Below are positions 54,950 through 63,458 of a stretch of 64,000 nucleotides of DNA, one piece after another. Every line of letters begins with the position of its first letter. Within the stretch, counting starts at the first letter, position 1. A model generated the notes under the pieces. It was given only the letters and a program-made list of their open reading frames with translations, was not told the DNA's origin and did not search any database. Source of the DNA: Klebsiella quasivariicola (lineage in GTDB: Bacteria; Pseudomonadota; Gammaproteobacteria; Enterobacterales; Enterobacteriaceae). The stretch spans positions 2,728,001-2,792,000 of the forward strand of contig NZ_CP022823.1 in NCBI RefSeq assembly GCF_002269255.1, written 5' to 3'. Both the position numbers and the translations under genes were made by a program.

Positions 54950-55513
54950 ATGTCCACTGATGCACTGGCGCAACTCAGCCAAAGAATGGTCTCATTCACC
55001 ATGATGCTGTTGATTGCTGTTGTTTTATTGAATTCGCTTGTTCTGTTTTTCCCTACATTATCCTTTGCGGATGAGTTGTACGGGATAAGACTGTCGCTTG
55101 ATGATCTGCGGCTTTCTGCTCTCGATGTCAATCTGCGCGCGTTGCCATGGTGGCAGGCCGCAGGCGTCGGCGTGATAAGTCTGCTGGTTATGGCTCCTCT
55201 CTGTTACAGCCTGTATCAGCTACGCTCTTTGTTTAAAGCTTATGCTCGCCGGAACTATTTTTCTGCCCGTTCGGTACAGCATATGAGCAGAGTTGGAGCC
55301 TCACTGGGTCTCTGGACGGTAATGGATCTGCTTGCCGGTCCTGTTCTCAGTTACTGGTTGTCTCTGCTTAACCCCACTGGCGAGCGTGAAATAATATTTG
55401 GATTTGAGCTACATCATATCGTCTGGATTTTTATTTCGCTGTGCGTGATGGCAGTGGCGAAAATACTGGAAAAGGCAAGCGTTCTGTACGAAGAAAATAA
55501 ACTCTTCCTGTAA
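54950..55513 (+). CDS. DUF2975 membrane protein
   Basis: A 187-residue protein with four hydrophobic segments, typical of DUF2975 (LLIAVVLLNSLVLFF; GVGVISLLVMAPLCYSLYQL; LWTVMDLLAGPVLSYWLSLL; WIFISLCVMAVAKILEKA). The C-terminal ILEKASVLYEENKLFL is also typical. DUF2975 genes are normally followed by a small helix-turn-helix regulator, as here 12 bp downstream. A membrane-linked transcription control pair is likely; the signal is unknown. Confidence 0.82.
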   Translation: MSTDALAQLSQRMVSFTMMLLIAVVLLNSLVLFFPTLSFADELYGIRLSLDDLRLSALDVNLRALPWWQAAGVGVISLLVMAPLCYSLYQLRSLFKAYARRNYFSARSVQHMSRVGASLGLWTVMDLLAGPVLSYWLSLLNPTGEREIIFGFELHHIVWIFISLCVMAVAKILEKASVLYEENKLFL

Positions 55514-55525
55514 GGCGGATCATTT

Positions 55526-55744
55526 ATGGCAATCATTGTAAAACTGGATGTATTACTCGCCGCAAGGAAAGTGAAGTCAAAGGAGCTTGCTGATGCTATT
55601 GGTATTACCGAGCAGAATCTTTCGCTAATAAAACAAGGTAAAATTAAAGGTTTTCGATTTTCAACCCTTGATGCACTGTGCAAATATCTTGATTGTCAGC
55701 CTGGCGATCTCTTTAGTTATATTCCATCGAAAGAGGATGAGTGA
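55526..55744 (+). CDS. Cro/C1-type HTH regulator paired with DUF2975
   Basis: A 72-residue YozG-like XRE-family regulator consisting of a single helix-turn-helix domain (KSKELADAIGITEQNLSLIKQG, then DALCKYLDCQPGDLFSYIP). Its size and position directly after a DUF2975 gene match a widespread two-gene module. It probably regulates its own operon. Confidence 0.88.
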   Translation: MAIIVKLDVLLAARKVKSKELADAIGITEQNLSLIKQGKIKGFRFSTLDALCKYLDCQPGDLFSYIPSKEDE

Positions 55745-55795
55745 GATAAACAGGTTGTATTAACCCAGCCGCCATAGCTCTTTTCTTTCCTGAAC

Positions 55796-55817
55796 ACACC
55801 GCTGTTTGCAGCGGTGT
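55796..55817 (+). terminator. hairpin after the HTH gene
   Basis: ACACCGCTG and CAGCGGTGT form a perfect 9-bp stem with a TTTG loop. No T-run follows, so it may be a weak terminator. Confidence 0.45.
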
Positions 55818-55866
55818 TGCCTGGAGTCATGCTCCTTATGACGTTATACGTAAAAGGTAAATATTT

Positions 55867-56277
55867 ATGAAAAGAAAAGTACTGAGTATATTGTTTTTTA
55901 TTTTTTTCCTCAACGGCGTTGGCATAGCAGCACCACGAGAAGACCGTTCGGGAAAAGTTAATCAACATTCTGACATTCAGAAAGAGCGTAAAGGCTCTTC
56001 CCGACCGGGACATAAGAACGACAAAAATAAATCGACTCACAGACCGACGGCTGTCAAACGGAAGCCCGGCGAACGCTCTCCTGTTTACTATTCTGTATCA
56101 GAACCGCCTGGAGGCAAACGCATTTACATGTTACCTGGTGGCACCAAAAAAATGAAATCAGGAGAGGAGGGCGTGTATATTGTCGATGATACTTACATTC
56201 GCCGCTATAACGACGGATATGACCAGATCATATCTCCTTTTGATGGCATTGAGATACTGGACTATAAGGGACGATGA
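55867..56277 (+). CDS. secreted basic protein, unknown function
   Basis: A 136-residue protein with a signal peptide (ILFFIFFLNGVGIA, likely cleaved before APRED). The Lys/Arg-rich linker (residues about 25-70) is probably disordered. A compact C-terminal part follows (VYYSVSEPPGGKRIYMLPGG ... YIVDDTYIRRYNDGYDQI). I do not recognise a family. It may act in the envelope. It lies between the HTH gene and the retropepsin-like gene on the same strand. Confidence 0.6.
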   Translation: MKRKVLSILFFIFFLNGVGIAAPREDRSGKVNQHSDIQKERKGSSRPGHKNDKNKSTHRPTAVKRKPGERSPVYYSVSEPPGGKRIYMLPGGTKKMKSGEEGVYIVDDTYIRRYNDGYDQIISPFDGIEILDYKGR

Positions 56278-56412
56278 AGTTTAGTCCGGGCTGGTGTCAG
56301 TCTTGATAATAAATATATTGAGATCCCATAATCTTTTTTCTGATAACACTTAAAAAAGCTTCTTTGTTCTCATCTACAGTGTGACTAGATTTTTCCGAAG
56401 GGAGTTTCAACC

Positions 56413-57843
56413 ATGTTTAAAAGGCTATTGGCGTTATCATTTGTTTTCTCTTTCATTCCTTTAATCACCGTTGCTGCTGAGAAGGGTACCAATACGGAAC
56501 TGACTGCAAGCACCTCGATGAAAAGTCACGATGAGAGGCTAGATCGTGGTGAGTATTTAAATCGTATCGCTTTAAAGGAGAGACGTCTTTCCGCGGATCC
56601 TTCTAATAAGACCCTGCTCTGGGATCTTATGCAAGATGAACTAATAGCAGGCAATTTAGATAAAGCAGAAAAATATCTCAAACCATTATTAAGCGACCCG
56701 CATTATGCGAACAATGCACTTTATACGCAGGGAGTGGTTCATTATTTAAAGGGGGATTACGTCCAGGCTGAGGCTCTTTTTCGAAAGGGTGCCAGGGACC
56801 TGAAAAGTCGCATCAAGTTGCTCTATATCTATTATCAGACCGGTCAGTATTCAAAGGCGAGAGAATTGTTCGATGATGATCAACTGAAATCTCTCAGTAA
56901 AAATGACATAGCCCTGTTGACTTTAATGAGTTCCTTCGGCAGTGCCCAGCCTTACAGACTGGACTGGAAAGCTGATAAGGCTGTTCTTCCGTTCATCTCG
57001 ATGAATAATCTCCCCGTAGTCTCCGTCATGGTGAACGGACAACCTGTCAATGTCTTCATAGATACTGGAGCCGATTTGTTTGTTATCAAATCTGAAATGG
57101 CGAAGACGCTGGGACTTACATCACAGGCAAGTTTCACGGGGACATATGCCGGCGGAAAGACAGCAGAAATCAATCATTCCAGACTACAGACATTGGGTCT
57201 GGGAGACGTCACATTACATGATGTTCCTGTTGATATTGCAGATTTTCCTGAGTCATGGGTTTTCACCGATGAAAGAACGGGTAAAAAAATTGATATCGAC
57301 GGTATTTTATCCACGGGTGTATTTCACCAGTTTCTCACCACGATGGATTATCCAGAGCGGCAGTTGGTGCTGATGCCGAGAAGGAAAATCAGTCAGCGTG
57401 AGGTTTCCGAACGGGATGGCTCGCATATACCCTTCATTCTTGAAGGAACGCATTTTATGATAGTCAAAGGTGCAGTCAACGGTAAGGAGGGTATGACGTT
57501 CTTCCTTGATTCTGGCCTTGACGATCCGGACGCTTCAATTTTGTTGCAGAAAGAAGCACTGAATTATGCTGGGTTGAAACTGCAGGACGGGGAGCGCTAT
57601 GCGCCGGATGACAACAAAGGAGGGCTTGGCGGAGGCGGTTTTGCAGTAACCCGGCTGCCCATCGACAGTGTTTCTGTCGGCGCTTTACATCAGAAGGGGT
57701 TAACCGGCCTTTATGGCGTGTTACCGGAACAACTCTATTTCACTGAATCCGGTATGATTCTGGATGGTTTTCTCAGTCACCAGTTTTTAAGGCACTACAA
57801 ATGGACCATTGATTTTGACGCAATGATGATGACATTTCAGTAA
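56413..57843 (+). CDS. periplasmic TPR and retropepsin-like aspartic protease protein
   Basis: A 476-residue protein with a signal peptide (residues 1-21), a TPR-like helical region (about 60-160; LIAGNLDKAEKYLKPLL, YVQAEALFRKGA) and two retropepsin-like beta folds. The first has a DTG active site (VFIDTGADLFVIK, Asp217), the second a DSG (FFLDSGLDD, Asp366). Two such lobes in one chain suggest a pepsin-like pseudodimer, unusual in bacteria. Substrates are unknown. It lies 135 bp after the basic secreted protein. Confidence 0.78.
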   Translation: MFKRLLALSFVFSFIPLITVAAEKGTNTELTASTSMKSHDERLDRGEYLNRIALKERRLSADPSNKTLLWDLMQDELIAGNLDKAEKYLKPLLSDPHYANNALYTQGVVHYLKGDYVQAEALFRKGARDLKSRIKLLYIYYQTGQYSKARELFDDDQLKSLSKNDIALLTLMSSFGSAQPYRLDWKADKAVLPFISMNNLPVVSVMVNGQPVNVFIDTGADLFVIKSEMAKTLGLTSQASFTGTYAGGKTAEINHSRLQTLGLGDVTLHDVPVDIADFPESWVFTDERTGKKIDIDGILSTGVFHQFLTTMDYPERQLVLMPRRKISQREVSERDGSHIPFILEGTHFMIVKGAVNGKEGMTFFLDSGLDDPDASILLQKEALNYAGLKLQDGERYAPDDNKGGLGGGGFAVTRLPIDSVSVGALHQKGLTGLYGVLPEQLYFTESGMILDGFLSHQFLRHYKWTIDFDAMMMTFQ

Positions 57844-57910
57844 CCGAATACGTGACGTTTCGTGCCTGCGTTTGTGCAGCAACTTTGTCGCCTGTAACAC
57901 GTTTCAGATA

Positions 57911-57934
57911 AAAAAAGCCCGCTTGTCGCGGGCT
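57911..57934 (-). terminator. rho-independent terminator on the minus strand
   Basis: AGCCCGC and GCGGGCT form a 7-bp stem, and on the minus strand a T-run follows. It would end the zinc-ribbon gene transcript. Confidence 0.75.
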
Positions 57935-58027
57935 GTTGCACGGTATGCCAATTTCAGAAATCACGATACAAAGCAAACACGTTCAGGGGAGGGGGTCCGC
58001 CTTCAGCAAAGATAAAGAAGAAACGGC

Positions 58028-58279
58028 TTACTCGTCTGCTTTATGTGCCCAGGCGGGCATTGCTGTCAGATAGCGTATTGCCCGCTTGCGCGATTCTTCT
58101 TTGCCAACTTTTTGCCATGAATCGAGAAACCCCGCCAGGCTGGATACCGCCTCTTCCCAGGACTTCAGATTACCGTCGCTGTCGCTGCAGTAGGCGCAAT
58201 ATTTTTCGCTGGCACCCTGCGCATCAGGTGCGGACATCGGTATTCCGCAGGCCTGACAAAACTGTTCGTGCTGTGTCAT
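58028..58279 (-). CDS. small zinc-ribbon protein
   Basis: An 83-residue protein with two CxxC knuckles at the N-terminus (FCQACGIPM and KYCAYCSDSDG), the pattern of a zinc-ribbon domain. The rest is helical (SWEEAVSSLAGFLDSWQKVG). Related small 'zinc ribbon domain' proteins accompany transcription or metabolic regulators, but the function here is unknown. Confidence 0.78.
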   Translation of the reverse strand: MTQHEQFCQACGIPMSAPDAQGASEKYCAYCSDSDGNLKSWEEAVSSLAGFLDSWQKVGKEESRKRAIRYLTAMPAWAHKADE

Positions 58280-58968
58280 AAAGCGCTCCTTCTTTCAATT
58301 GATTATTAGCTAAACATACCGTGTTTCAGCTCAGCATATAGCGTTCCCGATCAAAACATTCTGCAGCACAAGTTCGTCGCACAACGCTGCAGGGCCGGCA
58401 TGTTTATCGCAGATTTGTTAGGCGGGAGTGGCTGACAATAAATGCTATTTCCAAAAACAGTCCAGAATTTGCAATGAAATTCACGGAAGCAAATCACAAT
58501 CTGTGAAACAACGCTTAAGTGTACACTTTTCTTTACGATAATAGTGATTTCAGTCACAAAAATAAGCCCACAGAGTGATCATTCTCGGACAAACTGTATG
58601 GGTACTCATTCGCCAGGACATGAGTTACTTAGGCTGGAAAGTAAAGTTTTCAGAGCGGAAGCACATCAATTGTGGAGAACCTCAAACTCTAAATAAAAGT
58701 GAAAAAAATAACTCATTGAATATGAATGGTTAACAAGAAACCATGTGATTTATATCACTCACTTTTACAGCTTATTAAATTAAGACCGTCATTGAATGTC
58801 GCTCTAAGTATTCCCTTCATCAATAAATTCTTGCATAGTGCCCTTAAATTACATCCGCCCCCGGCTACCGGAGGCGGTAAATAATATTTCATCAGCGTTC
58901 ACTGATGAAACGGGCATGTTTTACCTCACATTAATACGAACATGAACACTGTTAACTGGAGAAATAAC
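58280..58968 (+). promoter_or_regulatory. tpl upstream regulatory region
   Basis: This 689-bp stretch has no gene. It holds three elements. TyrR-like boxes lie at 58520-58537 (TGTACA/TTTACG) and 58635-58652 (TGGAAA/TTTTCA), centred 115 bp apart. A CRP-like palindrome TGTGA...TCACT lies at 58744-58759, followed by a TTTACA half-site at 58764-58769. Two stem-loops precede the gene: CCGCC/GGCGG near 58855-58878 and a perfect 9-bp TTTCATCAG/CTGATGAAA at 58887-58910. Control by TyrR and CRP is known for tpl in Citrobacter and Erwinia. Confidence 0.65.
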
Positions 58969-60339
58969 ATGAATTATCCGGCAGAACCCTTCCGTATTAA
59001 AAGCGTTGAAACTGTATCGATGATTTCTCGTGATGCACGCATTCAGAAAATGCAGGAAGCGGGTTACAATACTTTCCTGTTAAATTCCAAAGATATTTAT
59101 ATTGATCTGCTGACAGATAGCGGCACCAATGCGATGAGCGATAAGCAGTGGGCCGGGATGATGATCGGTGACGAGGCTTATGCTGGCAGCGAAAACTTTT
59201 ATCATCTGGAAAAAACCGTTCAGGAGCTTTTTGGCTTTAAGCATATTGTTCCTACTCACCAGGGACGTGGTGCAGAAAACTTGTTGTCTCAGTTGGCTAT
59301 TAAGCCAGGGCAATATGTTGCTGGTAATATGTACTTTACTACGACGCGTTATCATCAGGAAAAGAATGGTGCGACGTTTGTGGATATCGTTCGTGACGAA
59401 GCGCACGATGCAGATTTAAATATCCCTTTTAAAGGTGATATTGATCTTAAAAAATTACAGAAGTTGATTGACGAAAAGGGTGCTGAAAATATTGCCTATA
59501 TCTGTCTGGCCGTCACCGTGAACCTGGCAGGGGGACAGCCCGTTTCCATGGCCAACATGCGTGCAGTCCGTGAACTAACTCACGCACACGGTATTAAAAT
59601 TTTCTATGATGCGACCCGCTGCGTTGAAAACGCGTACTTCATTAAAGAGCAGGAAGAAGGGTACGAAAACAAGAGCATCAAAGATATCGTTCATGAGATG
59701 TTTAGCTATGCTGATGGTTGCACCATGAGCGGCAAAAAAGATTGCCTGGTTAACATCGGCGGATTCCTGTGCATGAACGATGATGAGATGTTCTCTGCGG
59801 CAAAAGAACTGGTGGTCGTTTACGAAGGGATGCCGTCTTATGGCGGTCTGGCTGGGCGTGATATGGAAGCTATGGCGATCGGTTTGCGCGAAGCGATGCA
59901 GTTTGAGTACATTGAGCATCGTGTGAAGCAGGTTCGCTACCTGGGCGATAAATTGAAAGCGGCTGGCGTGCCGATCGTTGAACCAATTGGCGGCCATGCT
60001 GTATTCCTGGATGCCCGACGCTTCTGCGCACATCTGACACAGGACCAGTTCCCGGCGCAGAGTCTTGCGGCAAGTATCTACATGGAAACCGGCGTTCGTA
60101 GCATGGAGCGCGGCATTATCTCTGCGGGTCGAAACAAAGAGACGGGCGATCACCACCGTCCGAAACTGGAAACGGTCCGGCTGACCATCCCGCGTCGTGT
60201 CTATACTTATGCGCATATGGATATAGTGGCGGACGGTATTATTAAACTCTACCAGCACAAAGAAGATATCCGTGGACTGAAGTTTATTTATGAACCTAAG
60301 CAGCTTCGTTTCTTTACTGCTCGTTTTGATTATATCTAA
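58969..60339 (+). CDS. tpl: tyrosine phenol-lyase
   Basis: PLP enzyme that splits L-tyrosine into phenol, pyruvate and ammonia (reversible). At 456 residues it matches Citrobacter/Erwinia TPL in length and sequence. PLP lysine is Lys257 (CTMSGKKDCL). Thr124 (YFTTTRYH) and the GVRSMERG segment are typical of TPL rather than tryptophanase. The ATG at 58969 (MNYPAEPFRI) follows GGAG; an upstream ATG at 58942 adds nine residues not seen in the family. A terminator follows, and next is a transporter remnant. Confidence 0.96.
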   Translation: MNYPAEPFRIKSVETVSMISRDARIQKMQEAGYNTFLLNSKDIYIDLLTDSGTNAMSDKQWAGMMIGDEAYAGSENFYHLEKTVQELFGFKHIVPTHQGRGAENLLSQLAIKPGQYVAGNMYFTTTRYHQEKNGATFVDIVRDEAHDADLNIPFKGDIDLKKLQKLIDEKGAENIAYICLAVTVNLAGGQPVSMANMRAVRELTHAHGIKIFYDATRCVENAYFIKEQEEGYENKSIKDIVHEMFSYADGCTMSGKKDCLVNIGGFLCMNDDEMFSAAKELVVVYEGMPSYGGLAGRDMEAMAIGLREAMQFEYIEHRVKQVRYLGDKLKAAGVPIVEPIGGHAVFLDARRFCAHLTQDQFPAQSLAASIYMETGVRSMERGIISAGRNKETGDHHRPKLETVRLTIPRRVYTYAHMDIVADGIIKLYQHKEDIRGLKFIYEPKQLRFFTARFDYI

Positions 60340-60351
60340 ACGTTCTGACTG

Positions 60352-60376
60352 GCCCCATCAATAGATGGGGCTTTTT
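60352..60376 (+). terminator. rho-independent terminator after tpl
   Basis: GCCCCATC and GATGGGGC form an 8-bp stem with an AATA loop, followed by five T residues, 12 bp after the tpl stop. Confidence 0.92.
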
Positions 60377-60524
60377 GGTCTTTATTCTCCGCTACAGAAG
60401 GTTATTTCACTTTCTGTAATCGTGGTATATATAACAAATACAAACCTGACTTCAATATCTTATTATCCGAAGATGTATACATGACAGCCGTAATTATAAA
60501 TATTAGTCAACAGGAACATTTATT

Positions 60525-61022
60525 ATGGATATTAATACCATTGAACGACAGAGTGGTACTCCCGGCCTAACCAGCGGTACGATGCTCGTCATTGCTACCG
60601 TGGTTGGTGGTGGGATGTTCTCTCTACCTATTGCCATGTCTGGGGTATACTTCGCCGTGGCCAGCTCTCTACTGGCGGCAACGCTTGGCCTGTTTGATTA
60701 CATTGCTGATTTATTCCACTTCCAGGATAACGGCATGGGGCGCCTGAAAACCGCGCTAGTGACTTACTTTCCACCGGCCGCCGTCTGTGTCTTTTTCCCG
60801 AATGGCTTTGTCCATGCGATTGGCTACGCTGGACTGGCGTTTACTATCTGGAGCGTGATCCTGCCGCCGTTCCTGGTGAAGGCCGCGCGTCGACGTTTCG
60901 CCACTGCGATATATACCGCGCCATGCAGTAATGTCGTTCTCAATCTGATTATCGTCTGTGGAGGCATTGTTTACTTGACGGTGGTGCTGGATGTTTTTGG
61001 TTTACTGCCAACGTTTCGTTAG
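60525..61022 (+). pseudogene. tutB: tyrosine permease (TutB/TyrP-like) with in-frame internal deletion
   Basis: The 165-residue frame fuses the first 44 residues of a TutB/TyrP-like tyrosine transporter (LTSGTMLVIATVVGGGMFSL, PIAMSGVYF) directly to its C-terminal third (VASSLLAATLGLFDYIADLF, VHAIGYAGLAFTIWS). About 235-240 residues are missing compared with the full ~400, and the junction is near 60656. The frame is preserved and the start and ribosome site look intact, but most membrane helices are lost, so transport is unlikely. A tyrosine permease is normally found beside tpl. Confidence 0.85.
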
Positions 61023-61530
61023 CATTGGCCTGAGAGATACAAAACGGGAGGCCCTATGTTTCTGACCTTACTCCGCTGGCAATATCCTCTGGTTCACCGG
61101 TTTACCTTGCTGCGCATGTGGGGGGAAATATTACATATATGCAGGTTGCGCCGAAAAAGATCCTGCCAACGTTAAGCTGGTATCTGTGCCCGATAGCGCC
61201 GTACTTATCGGGCTCATTAGGTTTACACCCGGAAGTAGCGTGGTGCGAGCAACGCAGCAAAAACGTCGATTCTTTGCACCATCTTTTTCCAGAACAACAT
61301 ACTATTTTTCCTCTGTTAAGACCGTAGCGCTATTGTAAAACGTTGAGTTTTTCCTTAAAAGGGCCAGCGCGTTTTTCACCTTTCTTCTGCGGTGTAAATC
61401 TTTTTGGTCATCTGACAGCTTACCGGTATACAGCATTTATAAAGCAGATTTCATTCTATGGCGCTTATGCTCTTTGGTCGACTTCCGACAGCGATCATAA
61501 GTGGAGTAGGGAAGAGCAACGCCGTTAAGC
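61023..61530. other. 508-bp region without a recognised gene
   Basis: No intact gene is seen. Short frames such as the one at 61118-61327 show no family. The stretch lies between a damaged transporter and a transposase fragment and may be decayed. Confidence 0.4.
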
Positions 61531-61571
61531 CTGAGTTAGTTCTTTTCGTGCATCCGGATAGTGCCAGACCT

Positions 61572-62156
61572 CTATGTATTTCCCGATGGCCTTGCCACTC
61601 TCAAATAGGTGAATGATGATTCTGATTTTACAGATCGAAGCTGCATCACGCAGCTCATCGCATCGTCGACATAGACCAGTGCGGTACAGGCGGGCGCAAG
61701 GTTCTCGAACCAGTGATGATCGCAGCCACCAATCTGGATCAGTTCGCCGCAGCAGGCCCGGCGATAACGTGGCTGCTGAATTTTCGGCGCACGTTGTTTG
61801 CGAGGGAGCCAGCGACCGGCTTTGACCATGAGTGAACGGACAATCTCTTTGGACAGGTGAACATCGTGCAGTTCTGCGAGATTCTCACACGCCAGCGTCG
61901 GCCCAAAGTCGGTATAGCGCTCACGGATAATATTGAGCGCATATTGTGCAAGGCCATCAGGCCAGTGGTTATTGCTGAGTTTTCCTCGACGGCGGTTAGC
62001 CATACCAGGCGGGCCAGATTCACGGTAACGCAACAGAAGGCGTCGGCACTGGCGGTCGGAAATACCCAGACGCTGCGCGGCCATCTGAGTAGTCAGCCGC
62101 CGGTCAACAACGTCTTGAATGATTTTGAGTCGGTTGACTTCATCTAAAGTAAAAAT
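61572..62156 (-). mobile_element. ISNCY-like transposase, truncated
   Basis: The minus strand encodes the N-terminal part of an ISNCY-type (IS1202 group) transposase: DEVNRLKIIQDVVDRRLTTQ followed by MAAQRLGISDRQCRRLLLRY, then ERYTDFGPTLACENLAELHD and IQIGGCDHHWFE. The ATG near 62084 is internal. An extra base seems to disturb the original start near 62160. The frame ends after about 170 residues, against more than 400 in intact members, so the element is dead. Confidence 0.75.
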
Positions 62157-62248
62157 GTCGCTGCATGATCCGTCATCAGAATCCTTTGATGGGGAACTTA
62201 GGTCAGGCCAGATGTTACAACTTAACTGCTACGACATTTGTCAAAGCT

Positions 62249-62288
62249 AAGTTCAGATGTCCGGGGCAGGGCAAAGTTAAAATGTCCG
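62249..62288. repeat. 15-bp repeats near the IS remnant end
   Basis: AAGTTCAGATGTCCG (62249-62263) and AAGTTAAAATGTCCG (62274-62288) are near-identical direct repeats with a 25-bp period, just outside the transposase start. They look like transposase-binding subterminal repeats of the IS end. Confidence 0.5.
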
Positions 62289-62366
62289 TGATATTTAAAA
62301 TGATATCCTCAGCATTGTTTAACATTATGCAGTATTTGATTTTAATCCACATTTTCAGGGGCCTGA

Positions 62367-63326
62367 TTAATATACAGGCAAACCTTGAATATGAGCTTTG
62401 TTTAGTTCCTCTGTTGATAAATTTAAGTTATTCATATTACCCAGACGTTCTATTGTGAGGTCAATGAATCGACGAACCCTCAGTGGTTGCGCGATACGGC
62501 TTCCGTAATATAAAAATAAACTGTGAATATCAGCGATGTTATCTGTCAACAATGGAATAAGCTGACCAGACCGTATGTATTGCGCCGCCGTCGGCCCGGC
62601 CACCTGCGCAATGACCTCGCCCATCAATACAGCATGTAACTCCAGCATCTCATCATTGGTCGACATGGCAGGGTTAACATGATGATCCTGCACATTGTCC
62701 CCGGACTTCACTGTCCAGGGGATCAGGCGCCCGGTTGCGGCATGGCGAAACACGCTACACCGATGGGCACTGAGATCGTGCAGCGTTTTCGGTACGCCAT
62801 ATTTACGCAAATAGGCTGGCGAAGCACAAATGATCAACTGTAGGGGGAACAAGCGACGGGCAATCAGCCCTTCCTGTGGTGAAACGCTGATACGAAAACC
62901 GACATCCACTCGCTTCTCAACCCAGTTAGTTATCCCGTCATCAAGTTGCACATCGGGCTGAACTTCCGGGTAGAGGCGGCTGTATTCAATCAGCACGGGC
63001 TTAATAATCTGCTGAACAACTGAACGGGGACCGACGATACGTAACGGTCCGGCAAACTCCTCGCGGGTCTGTTGCACCGTCGCCAGCGCCTGTTGCAGCC
63101 CCATTAATGCAGGCTTTGCCGCTTCAAAGAAACGTTGTCCCTCCTCCGTTAATGACATATTTCGAGTGGTGCGGTGGAACAACCTCACCCCCAGATGCGT
63201 TTCCAGTTGTTTTAAGGCCTTGCTCGCCGCCTGGGGTGATATCTGCTGAGCATCTGCGGCTTTACTCAGGCTTCCCAGCTCAACTGTCCGGACAAATGTC
63301 GTCATAGAGCGCAATTCATTAATCAT
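62367..63326 (-). CDS. LysR-family regulator
   Basis: A 319-residue LysR protein (INELRSMTTFVRTVELGSLS, KAADAQQISPQAASKALKQL, then LFHRTTRNMSLTEEGQRFFE) with a full effector domain. The ATG at 63326 is chosen; a GTG four codons upstream is an alternative. It is divergent from an iron-type alcohol dehydrogenase 132 bp away, which it probably regulates. Confidence 0.9.
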   Translation of the reverse strand: MINELRSMTTFVRTVELGSLSKAADAQQISPQAASKALKQLETHLGVRLFHRTTRNMSLTEEGQRFFEAAKPALMGLQQALATVQQTREEFAGPLRIVGPRSVVQQIIKPVLIEYSRLYPEVQPDVQLDDGITNWVEKRVDVGFRISVSPQEGLIARRLFPLQLIICASPAYLRKYGVPKTLHDLSAHRCSVFRHAATGRLIPWTVKSGDNVQDHHVNPAMSTNDEMLELHAVLMGEVIAQVAGPTAAQYIRSGQLIPLLTDNIADIHSLFLYYGSRIAQPLRVRRFIDLTIERLGNMNNLNLSTEELNKAHIQGLPVY

Positions 63327-63458
63327 GGTCGCATCCACTTATTTACATCATTTAGTTGTAACTGATTCACCCATTTGCTGTCTAGTTGGTTGCAAATCAT
63401 TTTCTTATAGTAGTGGCACTTCGCAAATATCGGGACTTAATTTCAGAGAGGCAGTGAG

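Noticed and set aside
61527..61604. IS1-like C-terminus (EVWHYPDARKELTQA) after the transposase fragment
   Set aside because: The similarity is too short and weak to name a second element.
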